From Cellulosimicrobium cellulans (GTDB lineage Bacteria > Actinomycetota > Actinomycetes > Actinomycetales > Cellulomonadaceae), in contig NZ_JAFGYF010000001.1 of NCBI RefSeq assembly GCF_016921195.1, forward strand, positions 372,001 to 436,000: DNA of 64,000 nt, in the 5' to 3' direction. A program made the position numbers and the translations under genes. Below, in pieces: positions 23,359 to 31,668 of the stretch. A model generated the notes under the pieces. The model searched no databases. It was not told where the DNA came from and worked only from the letters and a program-made list of their open reading frames with translations. The stretch's first letter is position 1. Every line of letters starts with the position of its first letter.

Positions 23359-24668
23359 GGTGCCTCCTCGCGCCACGGCGGTGCGTCGTCGCCCCGCCCG
23401 GTGGTGCCCGGCCCGGGCGTCGTGCCCGGCCAGGGAAAGACTGCCCGCACCCGGAAGCCGCGTCCAGCGGTGCCGGAGCCCGCTCCCGGTCCCCGAGCCG
23501 GGCCGGGCACCGGCCCGGCCACGAGCGACCCGTGGACGCTCTCGACGCGCTCGCGCATGCCGCGCAGGCCGTAGCCGGGCTCGGGGTCCGACGGCGGGCC
23601 CGTGCCGTCGTCGGTGACCGTCACGGTCACACGGCGCGAGCCACGGTCCCCGTCGCCACCGGCGTCGCCCGGTTCGGCCTCGGACTCGCGTCCCGCCTCG
23701 ACGACGACGCGGACGTCGACGCGCGTCGCGCCGTACGCGTGCCGGCGCACGTTCGTCAGCGACTCCTGGACCACGCGGTAGACGACGCCCGCCAGCCGGT
23801 CGGGGAGCTCGGCCGCAGTGGGGTCGACCTCGAGCGCGACGGAGAGCCCGCCGCCCTCCGCCTGCTGCGCGAGCCGCGGGAGTGCTGCGAGGTCCCACGT
23901 CGGGGCGAGCGGCGCGTCGTCGTCGCCGTCCTCGCCGCGCACGATCCCGAGCACCGCGCGGACCTCGTCGAGCGCTTCGCTGCTCGTCGTGCGGATCGCG
24001 GTGAGGGCGCTGCGGGCCTGGTCGGGGTCGCGGTCGAGCAGGTGGAGCCCGACGCCCGCCTGCACGGTGATGGCGGAGAGCGAGTGCGCGAGGACGTCGT
24101 GGACCTCGCGCGCGATGCGCAGCCGCTCGTCCGCGACGGCCGTGCGCTCACGCTCGACGCGCGCGACCTGCTCGGCCTCGCGCGCCGCGGCGATGCGGGC
24201 GGACCGGTCGCGGATCGCGCCCGCGACGAGCAGCACGACGACGGTCCAAGCCGTCCCGCCGAGGAGCGTCGCCGGGGGCGGCACGTCGGGGCGCAGCGCC
24301 GCGGCGGCGACGACCACCCCCGCCAGCAGCACGGCTCCGCCCCACGCCATGCGGCGCGCTCGCTGCGCGGGACCGCTGAGGAGCACCCCCACGAGCACGC
24401 CGACGGGCCCCGCGAGTGCCGGTCCCCACGCGAACCCGGCGACGAGGAAGACTCCGACGGCCGTGACGGACACCGCCACCGCGAGCACCGGGCGCGGCAC
24501 GAGCAGCACGAGCGCGAGCGGCGAGACGAGGAGCAGGGCGACGGCAGCCAGGTCGAGCGGGCGCGCTACCGGCTGCCCGTGCGTCGCGCCCGCCGACCCG
24601 AGGACCGAGACCACCGCGAGCACCACGGCGAGGAACGCCCGGGGGCGGCGACGGTCGAGCGGGCCCAT
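23355..24668 (-). CDS. Two-component sensor histidine kinase (HisKA_3, NarL-partner type)
   Basis: A 437-residue kinase. The N-terminal half has six hydrophobic segments with almost no extracellular domain, suggesting membrane or envelope sensing. The dimerisation motif ERLRIAREVHDVLAHSLSAI contains phospho-acceptor His190, and the ATPase domain has ESLTNVRRHAYG (N box) and DDGTGPP with GYGLRGMRERVES (G boxes). A Gly/Pro-rich insert and tail follow. A TAGCGT -10 box on the minus strand (24676-24681) ends 7 nt before the ATG, so the transcript is likely leaderless, which fixes this start. Confidence 0.9.
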   Translation of the reverse strand: MGPLDRRRPRAFLAVVLAVVSVLGSAGATHGQPVARPLDLAAVALLLVSPLALVLLVPRPVLAVAVSVTAVGVFLVAGFAWGPALAGPVGVLVGVLLSGPAQRARRMAWGGAVLLAGVVVAAAALRPDVPPPATLLGGTAWTVVVLLVAGAIRDRSARIAAAREAEQVARVERERTAVADERLRIAREVHDVLAHSLSAITVQAGVGLHLLDRDPDQARSALTAIRTTSSEALDEVRAVLGIVRGEDGDDDAPLAPTWDLAALPRLAQQAEGGGLSVALEVDPTAAELPDRLAGVVYRVVQESLTNVRRHAYGATRVDVRVVVEAGRESEAEPGDAGGDGDRGSRRVTVTVTDDGTGPPSDPEPGYGLRGMRERVESVHGSLVAGPVPGPARGPGAGSGTAGRGFRVRAVFPWPGTTPGPGTTGRGDDAPPWREEAP

Positions 24669-24875
24669 GCGTCGCACGCTACGCCGCGCGCGGACGGACC
24701 GCGTCCGACCGGGGTGCCGGGCGCCGTCGTCCCCGGGTGCCGTGCGCGGGCGGACCGCGTACCCGAGCGATCCGGTTCGCCACGGGTGGCACACCCGAGG
24801 CCCGCCGGTGTCTGGTGCCTGGCGCCCCGTCGGGGTGGCGTACGGTTCCGGCTGCAGCGCCGCCGGGCGCCGCCG

Positions 24876-25358
24876 TCAGCGGGTCGGCTCGCGCACCGCG
24901 GCGAGCACGACCGGGTCCGCGCAGCCGCGCGCGAAGCCGGCGATCCGGTGGTCGACGTCGCGACCGAGCACCCAGGACCCGAGGCGCTCGGCGAGCGGCG
25001 CGAGCCAGCGCGGGCGGCAGCGGAAGGAGTAGCGCCACGTCGCGCGCGTGCCGCCTGACGGGTCGGGGGCGAACCGCCACCCGCCCGCGAGGTTCGCGAA
25101 GAACCACGAGCCGCGCACCATGCGCATCCCGACGTTCGTGGGCGGGTTGTAGGAGACGTACTCGCTCACCATGGACAGCCCGCTGCGGTGCCGGGTGAAC
25201 GTGCGCACGCCCTTGGCGGGCGCGGTGGCGCCGTCGAGGAAGTGCTGCCGCCGGATGAACGGGTCCCAGCGCAGGCGGACGTCGCCGGTCGTCTGGGAGA
25301 CGGCGAACGCCGTCGCGGGGTCGACGGGGACCACGAGCGAGGACTCGACCACGGGCAT
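24876..25358 (-). CDS. SRPBCC-family protein
   Basis: A 160-residue START-like hydrophobic-pocket protein: MPVVESSLVVPVDPATAFAVSQTTGDVRLRWDPFI at the N-terminus, a central WFFANLAGGWRFAP, a TRATWRYSFRCRPRW strand and a C-terminal helix. Proteins of this fold bind hydrophobic ligands or act as cyclases. The gene is monocistronic in appearance and its ligand is unknown. Confidence 0.8.
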   Translation of the reverse strand: MPVVESSLVVPVDPATAFAVSQTTGDVRLRWDPFIRRQHFLDGATAPAKGVRTFTRHRSGLSMVSEYVSYNPPTNVGMRMVRGSWFFANLAGGWRFAPDPSGGTRATWRYSFRCRPRWLAPLAERLGSWVLGRDVDHRIAGFARGCADPVVLAAVREPTR

Positions 25359-25438
25359 GGTCGGATGCTCCCACGGTCGTCGACGCCCCGCTCCGCGTCG
25401 CAGGGCGGATACGCGGGTCTCGGGGCCGGACGCGCGAA

Positions 25439-25467
25439 CGGCCCGCCCCTCGGTGAGGGACGGGCCG
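25439..25467 (-). terminator. Terminator of the small lipoprotein gene
   Basis: CGGCCCG (25439-25445) pairs with CGGGCCG (25461-25467), continued by CCCTC/GAGGG after one mismatch, loop of 3 nt. It lies 23 nt downstream of the minus-strand lipoprotein stop. Confidence 0.6.
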
Positions 25468-25489
25468 CCCGGACCGCGGCGCGGGGAGG

Positions 25490-25951
25490 TCAGGACGCGA
25501 ACGCGTACCCGGCCTCGGTGCACTGCGCACGGAAGGCGTCGAGGGACTCCTGGAGCTTCGACGTGTCGATCGTCTCGCCCTGCACGGCGGCCTCGAACGG
25601 GGCCTTGATCCCGTTGAGGTTCTGCTGGAGGTCGGGGTCGGCGAAGTTCTGGACCGCGACGAGGCGCTCGCGCGTCGTGTAGATCGCGGCGGCCGCGGCC
25701 TCGTCCTCCGGCGTCTCGAGCAGCGGCGTCGTCTCGGTGACGAGGCGCTCGGCGGAGTACTCGCCGCTGTAGAAGGTGTTGCACGTCGTGGTCACGGAGA
25801 CGACGGTGGGCGTCACCTCGGGGGCCGCCTCGGTCGTGGTCGTGGTCTCGGGGGTCGTCGCGTCGTCGCTCGCCGGGTCGGTCGGCGAGGCGCAGGACGC
25901 CAGCAGGAGAGCACAGGAGAGCGCCGCGGTAGCGGCAAGAAACTTACGCAT
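25490..25951 (-). CDS. Small secreted lipoprotein of unknown function
   Basis: A 153-residue protein: MRKFLAATAALSCALLLASC is a clear lipoprotein signal with lipobox LASC. A Thr/Pro/Glu linker and a helical domain with two cysteines (TTTCNTFY and FRAQCTEAGYA) follow. The start region is A+T-richer than its surroundings. No family recognised. Confidence 0.75.
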   Translation of the reverse strand: MRKFLAATAALSCALLLASCASPTDPASDDATTPETTTTTEAAPEVTPTVVSVTTTCNTFYSGEYSAERLVTETTPLLETPEDEAAAAAIYTTRERLVAVQNFADPDLQQNLNGIKAPFEAAVQGETIDTSKLQESLDAFRAQCTEAGYAFAS

Positions 25952-26009
25952 GCTAACGATTTCACACTCCCGCGCACGGGGGACGCAAGGAGTTTCCGCT
26001 GCTGCGCGC

Positions 26010-26039
26010 CCAGGAACGGCGGAATACCGCGGTTCCTGG
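26010..26039 (-). terminator. Terminator of the oxidoreductase gene
   Basis: An inverted repeat CAGGAACgGCGG (26011-26022) / CCGCgGTTCCTG (26027-26038) with one mismatch and an aata loop, ~50 nt beyond the minus-strand stop at 26087. Confidence 0.6.
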
Positions 26040-26086
26040 GGCGACCTTGTGCCCAGCGTCACAACCTGTCGGGACTTCGGTCCGGG

Positions 26087-27016
26087 TCAGGGCACGTCGA
26101 GCACGACCTTCCCGCGGACGTGCCCGTCGGCGACGAGCCGCAGGGCCTGCGCCGCGTCGCGCAGCGGGAACCGGGCGGAGACCTCCGTCCGGAGCCGCCC
26201 GTCCTCCGCGAGCGCGAGGACCTCGTCGAGGGCGCCCTTCGCGTCGACCTTGTCCACGATGCCCGCGGCACGCGACGCGTCGGACCCGACGATCGTCACC
26301 GCGCTCGGCGGGTCGTCCTGCGTCGCGGGGGCGAGGTCCGCGCCCAGCAGGGCGACGGTCGCGGCGATGGTCTCCGCCGAGCCGACGAGGTCGACGACGA
26401 CGCTCACCTCGTCGAGGCCGTCCGGCAGCGCGCGGACCGCGTCGGCGAGGCCCGGGCCGTACGCGACCGGGGTCGCGCCCAGGCCGCGCAGATAGTCGTG
26501 ATTGGCCGGCGACGCCGTCCCGACGACGCGGGCGCCCAGCGCGGTCGCGATCTGCACGGCCGCCGAACCGACGCCCCCGCTGGCGCCGTGCAGCAGCACG
26601 ACGTCGCCCTCGCCGACGTCCGCCTGGACGAGGGCGGAGAACGCGGTCGCCGCGGCGACGGGCAGCACGGCCGCCTGCTCGAAGGGCAGGGACGCGGGCT
26701 TGCGTCGCACGTGGTCGGCGCGGACGAGCGAGAGCTCGCGCTGCGCGCCCGTCCCGTGCCACACGACCTCGTCGCCGGGGGCCAGGTCGGGCACGTCGGG
26801 CCCCACGGCGTCGACCACGCCTGCCGCCTCGAAGCCCAGCACGCCGGGGACGCGGCCCCCGAACGCGCCGGCGAGCCGCTTGAGGTCCGCGGGGTTGACC
26901 CCGACGACGCGGTTCGCGACGCGCACCTGGCCGGACCCGGGTTCGCCGACGTGCTCGTCGTCGACCCGCAGCATCTCCGGCCCGCCGAAGGACTGGAAGG
27001 CGACGACCGTGCTCAT
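26087..27016 (-). CDS. NADP-dependent MDR-family oxidoreductase (quinone reductase type)
   Basis: A 309-residue medium-chain dehydrogenase/reductase without zinc ligands. The N-terminal GroES-like domain (VGVNPADLKRLAGAFGG, VLGFEAAGVVDAVGPDV) is followed by a Rossmann fold with LLHGASGGVGSAAVQIATALGARVVGTAS as nucleotide-binding motif. Likely an NADPH:quinone or enone reductase; the substrate is not known. It is divergent from the DksA-type gene. Confidence 0.88.
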   Translation of the reverse strand: MSTVVAFQSFGGPEMLRVDDEHVGEPGSGQVRVANRVVGVNPADLKRLAGAFGGRVPGVLGFEAAGVVDAVGPDVPDLAPGDEVVWHGTGAQRELSLVRADHVRRKPASLPFEQAAVLPVAAATAFSALVQADVGEGDVVLLHGASGGVGSAAVQIATALGARVVGTASPANHDYLRGLGATPVAYGPGLADAVRALPDGLDEVSVVVDLVGSAETIAATVALLGADLAPATQDDPPSAVTIVGSDASRAAGIVDKVDAKGALDEVLALAEDGRLRTEVSARFPLRDAAQALRLVADGHVRGKVVLDVP

Positions 27017-27202
27017 GCAGACCTCCGTGGTCTCGCCGTCGGACGTCGGTCACGCGCCGCGGGGGCGAGACCGCGCGGCGGGCCCGGGGGAGCCGGGCAG
27101 TTCCACTCTTCCATCCGTCGACCGCCGCTGTCATGCCTCGGGCACGGGCAGGACTCCCCGTCCGGGACGGTTTCACCCCCTCCGCGACGTTGAGGGAGCG
27201 AG

Positions 27203-27580
27203 ATGACGACACCACCGGACCACCGCACGCCGACCCCGGACCGCGCGGCACGCGACCGCCTGCTGGCCGTGCGAGCGGACGCCGTCGCGCGCCTGGGAGC
27301 GTTGCGCGCCGAGGTCGCGGGCATCGTCGAGGCGTCCCGCGACTCGAACGCGGACGACGAGCACGATCCGGACGGCGCGACCATCGCGTTCGAGCGGGCT
27401 CAGGTGGACGCGCTCGCTCGCGACGCCGCGGCGCGCGTCGAGGAGGTGGACGCGGCCCTCGCGCGCCTCGACGCGGGGACCTACGGCGTGTGCGAGGCGT
27501 GCGCGCAGCCGATCGCCGCCGGACGCCTGGAGGCGCGCCCGACGGCGAGGACGTGCGTCACGTGCGCCCGCAGCCGGTGA
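27203..27580 (+). CDS. TraR/DksA-type zinc-finger protein
   Basis: A 125-residue protein with a coiled-coil N-terminal half and a C4 zinc finger Cys97-x2-Cys100 ... Cys118-x2-Cys121 (VCEACAQPI, CVTCARSR). The acidic tip DSNADDEHDPDGAT recalls the DksA coiled-coil tip that reaches into the RNA polymerase secondary channel. A short GGGAGCG site precedes the ATG. Divergent from the oxidoreductase. Confidence 0.85.
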   Translation: MTTPPDHRTPTPDRAARDRLLAVRADAVARLGALRAEVAGIVEASRDSNADDEHDPDGATIAFERAQVDALARDAAARVEEVDAALARLDAGTYGVCEACAQPIAAGRLEARPTARTCVTCARSR

Positions 27581-27665
27581 CCCGTATCCACCGCGCGGCC
27601 CCGGAGCACCCGGCCCGGCCGACGCCCTCGACGGCTCGACCGCCGCGCCGCGCCCGGATGTGAGA

Positions 27666-27692
27666 GCGTGGTCGCGTCGCCACCGACCACGC
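27666..27692 (+). promoter_or_regulatory. Hairpin in the mgtE leader, next to the ribosome-binding site
   Basis: Perfect 9-bp stem GCGTGGTCG (27666-27674) / CGACCACGC (27684-27692) with a 9-nt loop. It ends 2 nt before the AAGGAG site (27695-27700) of mgtE, so its folding could control initiation. Confidence 0.5.
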
Positions 27693-27707
27693 AGAAGGAG
27701 CCGGCGA

Positions 27708-29045
27708 GTGACCACGGACGGGAACACGAGCCCGGTGCGCGAGCGCGCCCGCCCCCGCCTCCAGGCCCTGCGGGAGAGGCTCGTCGCCGCGGGGACGCCG
27801 GAGGTCGTGGCCGAGCTGGGCCGGCTCGACAGGGAGGAACGCGCGGTCGCGTTCCGGCTGCTGCCCAAGGACCGCGCCGTCGACGTCTTCGAGGACCTCG
27901 ACCCCGCGCTGCAGAGGGAGATCGTCGAAGGGCTGCGCGAGGACGCGGTGCGCGAGCTGTTCGCGGCGCTCGACCCCGACGACCGCGCGCCGCTGCTCGA
28001 CGAGCTCCCCGCGGGCGTCGCGTCCAAGCTGCTCCACGGCCTGTCCGCGCAGGAACGGCGCCACACGACCGCGCTCCTGGGGTACCCCGAGCACAGCGCC
28101 GGACGCCGCATGTCCCCCGAGGTCGCGAGCGTGCCGGCCGGCACGACGGTCGCCGCGGCGCTGACCCGACTGCGCGAGGTCGGGGACGACGTGGAGACGA
28201 TCTACACGGTGCCCGTCCTGGGCGAGGGTCGTCAGGTCGTCGGCGTCGTCTCCCTGCGCCGCTTGCTCGTCAGCGACCCCGGGTGCGTCGTCGACGACGT
28301 GATGGCGCGACCGACCGTGGTGCGCGCGACGGACGACCTCGAGCACGCGGCCAACGTGGTGCGCGACGGCGGCTACGTCGCCGTCCCGGTCGTCGACGCC
28401 GAGGACCGGCTGCTCGGCCTCCTCACCGTGGACGACGCGATGCGGGTCCTCGAGGCGGCGGACGACGAGGACTCCGCCCGGACGGGAGGGACCGAGCCGC
28501 TCCGGAGGCCGTACCTGTCGACGTCCGTCGTCGCGGTCTTCCGGTCGCGCATCGTCTGGCTGTTCGTCCTCATCCTCGCCGCGACCCTCACCGTCGGGGT
28601 CCAGTCGTACTTCGAGGCGGAGCTCGACGCCGTCGTCGCGCTCGCTCTCTTCATCCCCCTGCTCATCGGCACCGGGGGGAACGCCGGGTCGCAGGCCGCC
28701 ACGACGGTCGTGCGCGCGATGGCGGTGGGCGACGTGCGGCCCCGAGACCTCGCGCGCGTCGTCGGGCGCGAGGCGTCGACGGGGGTCCTGCTCGGTCTCG
28801 CGCTGGCCGTCGTGGGGATCGGCCCGGCGATGCTCGTCGCCGGGCCCCAGATCGGCGTCGTCCTCGCATTGACGGTGGTGTGCGTCTGCACGCTCGCCAC
28901 GACCGTCGGGTCGGGTGTGCCGCTGCTGGCCCGGACGGTCGGGATCGACCCGGCGATCGTGTCCGCACCCTTCATCTCGACGTTCGTCGACACGACGGGA
29001 CTGGTCGTCTACTTCACGATCGCCAAGGCCGTGCTCGGCATCTGA
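27708..29045 (+). CDS. mgtE: Magnesium transporter MgtE
   Basis: A 445-residue Mg2+ channel. It has the superhelical N domain (residues ~15-130, with ELFAALDPDDRAPLLDELP), two CBS repeats (~135-255) that sense cytosolic Mg2+, and five C-terminal membrane helices (~280-445) with LLIGTGGNAGSQAATTVVRA, the pore-forming signature. The GTG follows AAGGAG at 7 nt. A 9-bp hairpin abuts that site. The gene is convergent with the AraC-type regulator, only 15 nt apart. Confidence 0.93.
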   Translation: MTTDGNTSPVRERARPRLQALRERLVAAGTPEVVAELGRLDREERAVAFRLLPKDRAVDVFEDLDPALQREIVEGLREDAVRELFAALDPDDRAPLLDELPAGVASKLLHGLSAQERRHTTALLGYPEHSAGRRMSPEVASVPAGTTVAAALTRLREVGDDVETIYTVPVLGEGRQVVGVVSLRRLLVSDPGCVVDDVMARPTVVRATDDLEHAANVVRDGGYVAVPVVDAEDRLLGLLTVDDAMRVLEAADDEDSARTGGTEPLRRPYLSTSVVAVFRSRIVWLFVLILAATLTVGVQSYFEAELDAVVALALFIPLLIGTGGNAGSQAATTVVRAMAVGDVRPRDLARVVGREASTGVLLGLALAVVGIGPAMLVAGPQIGVVLALTVVCVCTLATTVGSGVPLLARTVGIDPAIVSAPFISTFVDTTGLVVYFTIAKAVLGI

Positions 29046-29060
29046 GGCCGGGGCGACACG

Positions 29061-29969
29061 TCACCGGACCCGGACCGCGCCGGCCCGGAGCCTGTACTCC
29101 GACGGCGTGCTCCCGTGCCACCGGACGAAGTGCTCGCGCAGGCGGGAGGCGCTCGTGAAGCCGGAGCGCGCGGCGACCTGGGCGACCGACAGGTCAGGCC
29201 GGTCCGCGAGCAGCGCGCGCGCGGTCTCCACCCGGCGTCGCGCGAGCATCGCGGCGACGCCCCCCGTGCCGGGGACGTGGCGGTACAGCTGTCGTCGGCT
29301 CGTGTGCAGCTCGCGCGCGATCTGCACCACGTCCAGCCCGGGGTCGCTGTGCCTCGCCTCGATCAGCGCCTCGATCCTCGCGGCCAGGGTCGACTCCCGC
29401 GCGTGCGGCGCCACGGCGTGCGGATGGTCGTGCACGACCCCGCGCATGAGGCTGACGAGGAGCTCGTCGACGCTGTCGACCGCGTCCCCGACGAGCAGCG
29501 GGGCGTCGCGCAGGAGATTGACCAGCAAGGCGCGTGACGCGCGGACCAGCGGTGTCTCGGCGAGCCGGGTGAGGGGGGCGAGGACGGTGCTCGTGACGCG
29601 CGCCCGGGGGACGGCGAGCCCGACGATGCGTGCGTCGTCGGGTGCCGGCACGGTGGCCCCCGTGCTGAGGAGCAGGGAGTGCACGCCGTCGTGCGCCGGC
29701 TCCGCCCGACGTGCGCCGACGTGGACGAGGAAGGTCGCCGGCTCCCGGCCGAGGAACGCCGGTGCGGAGTCGACGATCGCTCCGAGCCTCCCGGCGAGGA
29801 GGACGCACTCGCCCAGCACAGCCATGCGCGGCTGGCCGCGGCCGCTCGCTCGCGTCGTGCCCGCGTCGCGCAGCGCCGCCCCCGGCGCACGCTTGCGCCG
29901 GAGCGTGTGCGTGGTGGCACCGGCGTTCCGTGCCGGCGGAGGCGCGTGCGAAGGGGCGGTACGACCCAT
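29061..29969 (-). CDS. AraC-family transcriptional regulator of the oxalate operon (probable)
   Basis: A 302-residue regulator with a C-terminal AraC/XylS DNA-binding domain: first helix-turn-helix VVQIARELHTSRRQLYRHV, second LSVAQVAARSGFTSASRLREHFVRWHGSTPSEYR. The N-terminal ~180 residues resemble the AraC-binding-like ligand domain found in NphR/FeaR-type regulators. The frame stays open further upstream, but the ATG at 29969 has AGGAG 8 nt before it and was chosen. It is divergent from the oxalate decarboxylase gene, and a spaced direct repeat in the shared promoter region (30084-30123) suits AraC binding, so it probably controls that operon. Confidence 0.82.
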   Translation of the reverse strand: MGRTAPSHAPPPARNAGATTHTLRRKRAPGAALRDAGTTRASGRGQPRMAVLGECVLLAGRLGAIVDSAPAFLGREPATFLVHVGARRAEPAHDGVHSLLLSTGATVPAPDDARIVGLAVPRARVTSTVLAPLTRLAETPLVRASRALLVNLLRDAPLLVGDAVDSVDELLVSLMRGVVHDHPHAVAPHARESTLAARIEALIEARHSDPGLDVVQIARELHTSRRQLYRHVPGTGGVAAMLARRRVETARALLADRPDLSVAQVAARSGFTSASRLREHFVRWHGSTPSEYRLRAGAVRVR

Positions 29970-30083
29970 GGCATTGCTCCTGGTGTCGTGGGGCGGCACA
30001 TCTCCCGACCGGGATAATTCATTGGCTGGCAGGCTAGGTCGACGTGTCCTGCAGCGCGCGGCGGGGCTCTCGGAAATGCTCGG

Positions 30084-30123
30084 TTTCACCCTCCGCATAA
30101 CATTCTCTTTCACCCGGTCCGCA
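30084..30123. promoter_or_regulatory. Direct repeat, candidate AraC-type operator
   Basis: TTTCACCC-TCCGCA at 30084-30097 recurs as TTTCACCC-gg-TCCGCA at 30108-30123, about two and a half helical turns apart, between the divergent AraC-type gene and oxdC. The remainder of the 29970-30286 gap carries no other gene. Confidence 0.5.
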
Positions 30124-30286
30124 CCCGTTGCCGCCGTCGCGTGATGATCTCAACCGTGCCGAGCCGGGGCGCGAAGTTGTGCCCTCGTCCGGTGCGGTCG
30201 GTCCCGCTCGGCATACGTTCCTCGCAAGAACGCCGGTCGCCTCGGCGCCGACAAGCCGTGCTGTGCATCATTGACGGGAGACGGAA

Positions 30287-31465
30287 ATGACCGAGCAGAA
30301 TGCCACGCCGCAGCCCTTGCGCGACTCCGACAACAAAGGGTGGCTCGACCTCGGGCCCCGCGACATCTGGCGTGACCGGGAGAATCCGGACATCATCGTC
30401 GCCCCGGTCACGGACCACGGGACGATGGCCAACATGAAGTACTCCTTCTCCGACGCGCACCAGCGCCTGGAGGAGGGCGGCTGGGCGCGCGAGGTCACCA
30501 ACCGGGAGATCCCGTCCTCGCTCGACGTCGCGGGCGTGAACATGGCGCTCGAGCCGGGTGCGTACCGCGAGCTCCACTGGCACAAGGAGGCCGAGTGGGG
30601 CCTCGTGCTCGTGGGCAGCTGCCGCGTCACGGCGATCGACGAGTACGGGCGCTCGTTCATCGACGACGTGAAGGCCGGCGACCTCTGGAACTTCGAGGCC
30701 GGCCTGCCCCACTCGATCCAGGGGCTCGAGGACGGCGTCGAGTTCCTCCTGGTCTTCAGCGACCCGGACTTCTCCGAGAACTTCACGTTCCTCCTCTCCG
30801 ACTGGTTCGCGCACACGCCGCAGGACGTCGTCGCGGCGAACCTGAGGAAGTCCGTGGGTGAGATCAGCGTCTTCCCCCAGAGCGAGAAGTACATCTTCCG
30901 CGCCGAGGTCCCCGGGCCGATCGCCGAGGTCGAGCGCTCCGTCCCTGCGGGCCGCGTCCCGTCGCCCTTCACGCTGCACATGGAGGACGTCGAGCCGGTC
31001 GAGTGCGAGGCCGGCCGGGTGCGCATCGTCGACGTCAACGTCTTCCCGGCCGCCAAGACGATCTCGGCCGCGTTCGTCGAGGTGGAGCCTGGCGGCATGC
31101 GGGAGCTGCACTGGCACCCGAAGGCCGCGGAGTGGCAGTACTACATCCAGGGCAAGGCCCGCATGACGATCTTCAACTCGAACGGGCTCTCGCGGACGTT
31201 CGACTTCCAGGCCGGCGACGTGGGCATCGTGCCGCTCGTGGCCGGTCACTACGTGCAGAACATCGGCGACGAGCCGCTGATCTTCGTCGAGGTCTTCAAG
31301 AATCCCGAGTACTCCGACATCTCGGCGAACAAGTGGCTCGCGTCCAACCCGGCACAGATCGTCGCGGACCACCTGAACGTCACGACGCAGTTCGTCGAGT
31401 CGCTGCCCCTGGACGACAAGCCGGCCCCGGTCATCTGGTACGACCGGTCCAAGCGACAGGCCTGA
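30287..31465 (+). CDS. oxdC: Oxalate decarboxylase (bicupin)
   Basis: A 392-residue bicupin that converts oxalate to formate and CO2 using Mn. N-terminal site ligands: H97, H99, E103 (RELHWHKEAEWG) and H142 (LPHSIQ). C-terminal site: H275, H277, E282 (RELHWHPKAAEWQ) and H321. The active-site lid reads S163-E-N-F166, keeping the essential lid glutamate (E164, equivalent to E162 of Bacillus OxdC) but with Phe in place of the last lid serine. E335 matches the second-site glutamate. No signal peptide, so cytosolic. GGGAGA precedes the ATG. First gene of an operon with the small protein and DUF1275 protein. Confidence 0.92.
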   Translation: MTEQNATPQPLRDSDNKGWLDLGPRDIWRDRENPDIIVAPVTDHGTMANMKYSFSDAHQRLEEGGWAREVTNREIPSSLDVAGVNMALEPGAYRELHWHKEAEWGLVLVGSCRVTAIDEYGRSFIDDVKAGDLWNFEAGLPHSIQGLEDGVEFLLVFSDPDFSENFTFLLSDWFAHTPQDVVAANLRKSVGEISVFPQSEKYIFRAEVPGPIAEVERSVPAGRVPSPFTLHMEDVEPVECEAGRVRIVDVNVFPAAKTISAAFVEVEPGGMRELHWHPKAAEWQYYIQGKARMTIFNSNGLSRTFDFQAGDVGIVPLVAGHYVQNIGDEPLIFVEVFKNPEYSDISANKWLASNPAQIVADHLNVTTQFVESLPLDDKPAPVIWYDRSKRQA

Positions 31466-31470
31466 CGACG

Positions 31471-31665
31471 ATGTCCCGCATCGCCGACGTCGTGCTCGGC
31501 GGCGAGGACGTCGCCTCCGGGGTGCTTCGCGAGCATCTCGGTCGGTCCCTCGCCGTCACGGAGGCGCTCGCGCCGCTGCGCGCGTCCACCGCAGGTCCCC
31601 GGACCACGGAGTCCCACCCGCCGACCGTCGACGACGTGCTCGGCGGACCCGTCGTCAAGGAGTGA
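31471..31665 (+). CDS. Small unknown protein in the oxalate operon
   Basis: A 64-residue frame, MSRIADVVLGGEDVASGVLR..., starting 5 nt after the oxdC stop and ending 3 nt before the next start, with coding-like third positions. It has no transmembrane segment or recognisable motif; the middle is Ala/Leu-rich and the end is VDDVLGGPVVKE. The short repeated words DVVLGG and DVLGG at both ends are notable. Its tight packing between two genes supports it being real. Confidence 0.6.
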   Translation: MSRIADVVLGGEDVASGVLREHLGRSLAVTEALAPLRASTAGPRTTESHPPTVDDVLGGPVVKE

Positions 31666-31668
31666 GCG

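Noticed and set aside
27581-27707. M-box magnesium riboswitch before mgtE
   Set aside because: The gap is 127 nt, too short for an M-box, and lacks its conserved helices. Only a simple hairpin is reported.
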